Assembly: GCF_900115555.1 (NCBI RefSeq)
Contig: NZ_FOWX01000017.1
Span: 44,090 to 108,089, forward strand
Direction: 5' to 3'
Length of the DNA stretch: 64,000 nt
From: Pseudomonas borbori
Lineage (GTDB): Bacteria; Pseudomonadota; Gammaproteobacteria; Pseudomonadales; Pseudomonadaceae
A program made the position numbers and the translations under genes. Below, piece by piece: positions 63,910 through 64,000 of the stretch. The notes beneath the pieces were generated by a model that saw only the letters and a list, made by a program, of their open reading frames with translations, was not told where the DNA came from and made no database searches. Position 1 is the first letter of the stretch; each line of letters begins with the position of its first letter.

Positions 63910-64000
63910 TCAGGCGGTCAAGCCGTTTGGCTCGGCTTCATATCGAGTGTGCTTAACGGCAATCGCCCAGGCAATGCGGGCCAGTTTGTTCGCCAGGGCG
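63910..64000 (-). CDS. IS110-family transposase, C-terminal fragment (runs off the window)
   Basis: The minus strand from the window edge reads ALANKLARIAWAIAVKHTRY followed by EAEPNGLTA and a stop. ALANK-AR-WA is the C-terminal signature of IS110/IS116/IS902 transposases (DEDD recombinase with C-terminal transposase_20 domain). The rest lies beyond the window, so whether the element is complete is unknown. Confidence 0.75.
   Translation of the reverse strand, partial: ALANKLARIAWAIAVKHTRYEAEPNGLTA

Noticed and set aside
63753..63956. A 67-codon plus-strand ORF near the right edge
   Set aside because: It runs antisense to the transposase 3' end and its flank; its sequence has no likeness to any family, and the minus-strand reading gives a clear transposase end.

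Overview
The window is GC-rich chromosomal DNA with a dense gene set typical of Pseudomonas sensu lato. The neighbourhoods tktA - ArsR/methyltransferase - metK, epd-pgk-fba, folA, TSUP-lgt-thyA, ptsP-rppH-HAD, ilvA-rpiA-DUF1508, and D-2-hydroxyglutarate dehydrogenase divergent from serA are all Pseudomonas-like. Abundant REP-type inverted repeats (at least five families) sit between genes. I assign the genus from remembered gene order and protein likeness, not from a search. The species is not resolved; P. stutzeri, mendocina or alcaligenes relatives fit the repeat types.

Layout. 1-6.4 kb: a GGDEF-EAL protein, pckA, hslO and alanine dehydrogenase. 6.4-16.3 kb: a cysteine-synthase/glutaredoxin fusion, a slipin-NfeD pair, a MITE-like element, a YccS-type permease, an HDOD protein, a small membrane protein, a Gre-like factor, a periplasmic solute-binding protein, DUF2789 and a YgjP-type metallohydrolase. 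16.3-24.5 kb: central carbon metabolism (fba, pgk, epd, tktA) on the minus strand, diverging from an ArsR/methyltransferase regulator (SahR-like) and metK around a perfect 44-bp palindrome. 24.5-30.8 kb: ligB, a YitT membrane protein, folA and a DUF2868-DUF3482 membrane/GTPase pair.

31.1-35.1 kb is a visibly AT-richer insertion carrying one 1278-residue protein: a reverse transcriptase (YVDD) followed by a long helical linker and a C-terminal nitrilase domain with an apparently intact Glu-Lys-Cys triad. This is the architecture of defence-associated reverse transcriptase type 1 (DRT1/UG1) and is the standout system of the window.

35.4-45 kb: a GluR0-like ligand-gated potassium channel, an HlyD-RbbA-YhhJ export operon, thyA, lgt, a TSUP permease and an NRDE protein. 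45-58.8 kb: ptsP, rppH, a HAD phosphatase, a DUF2269 membrane protein, ilvA, rpiA, DUF1508, two SdiA-regulated-type proteins flanking ygiW (with a triple CTTAA response-regulator-like box), a FAH-family hydrolase, D-2-hydroxyglutarate dehydrogenase and serA. 58.8-64 kb: a DUF523 protein, a 2OG-Fe(II) oxygenase, a DUF2059 protein, an alpha/beta hydrolase, a thioredoxin-like protein, one unrecognised conserved-looking gene, and the 3' end of an IS110-type transposase that runs off the window. No rRNA, tRNA or CRISPR array was seen.
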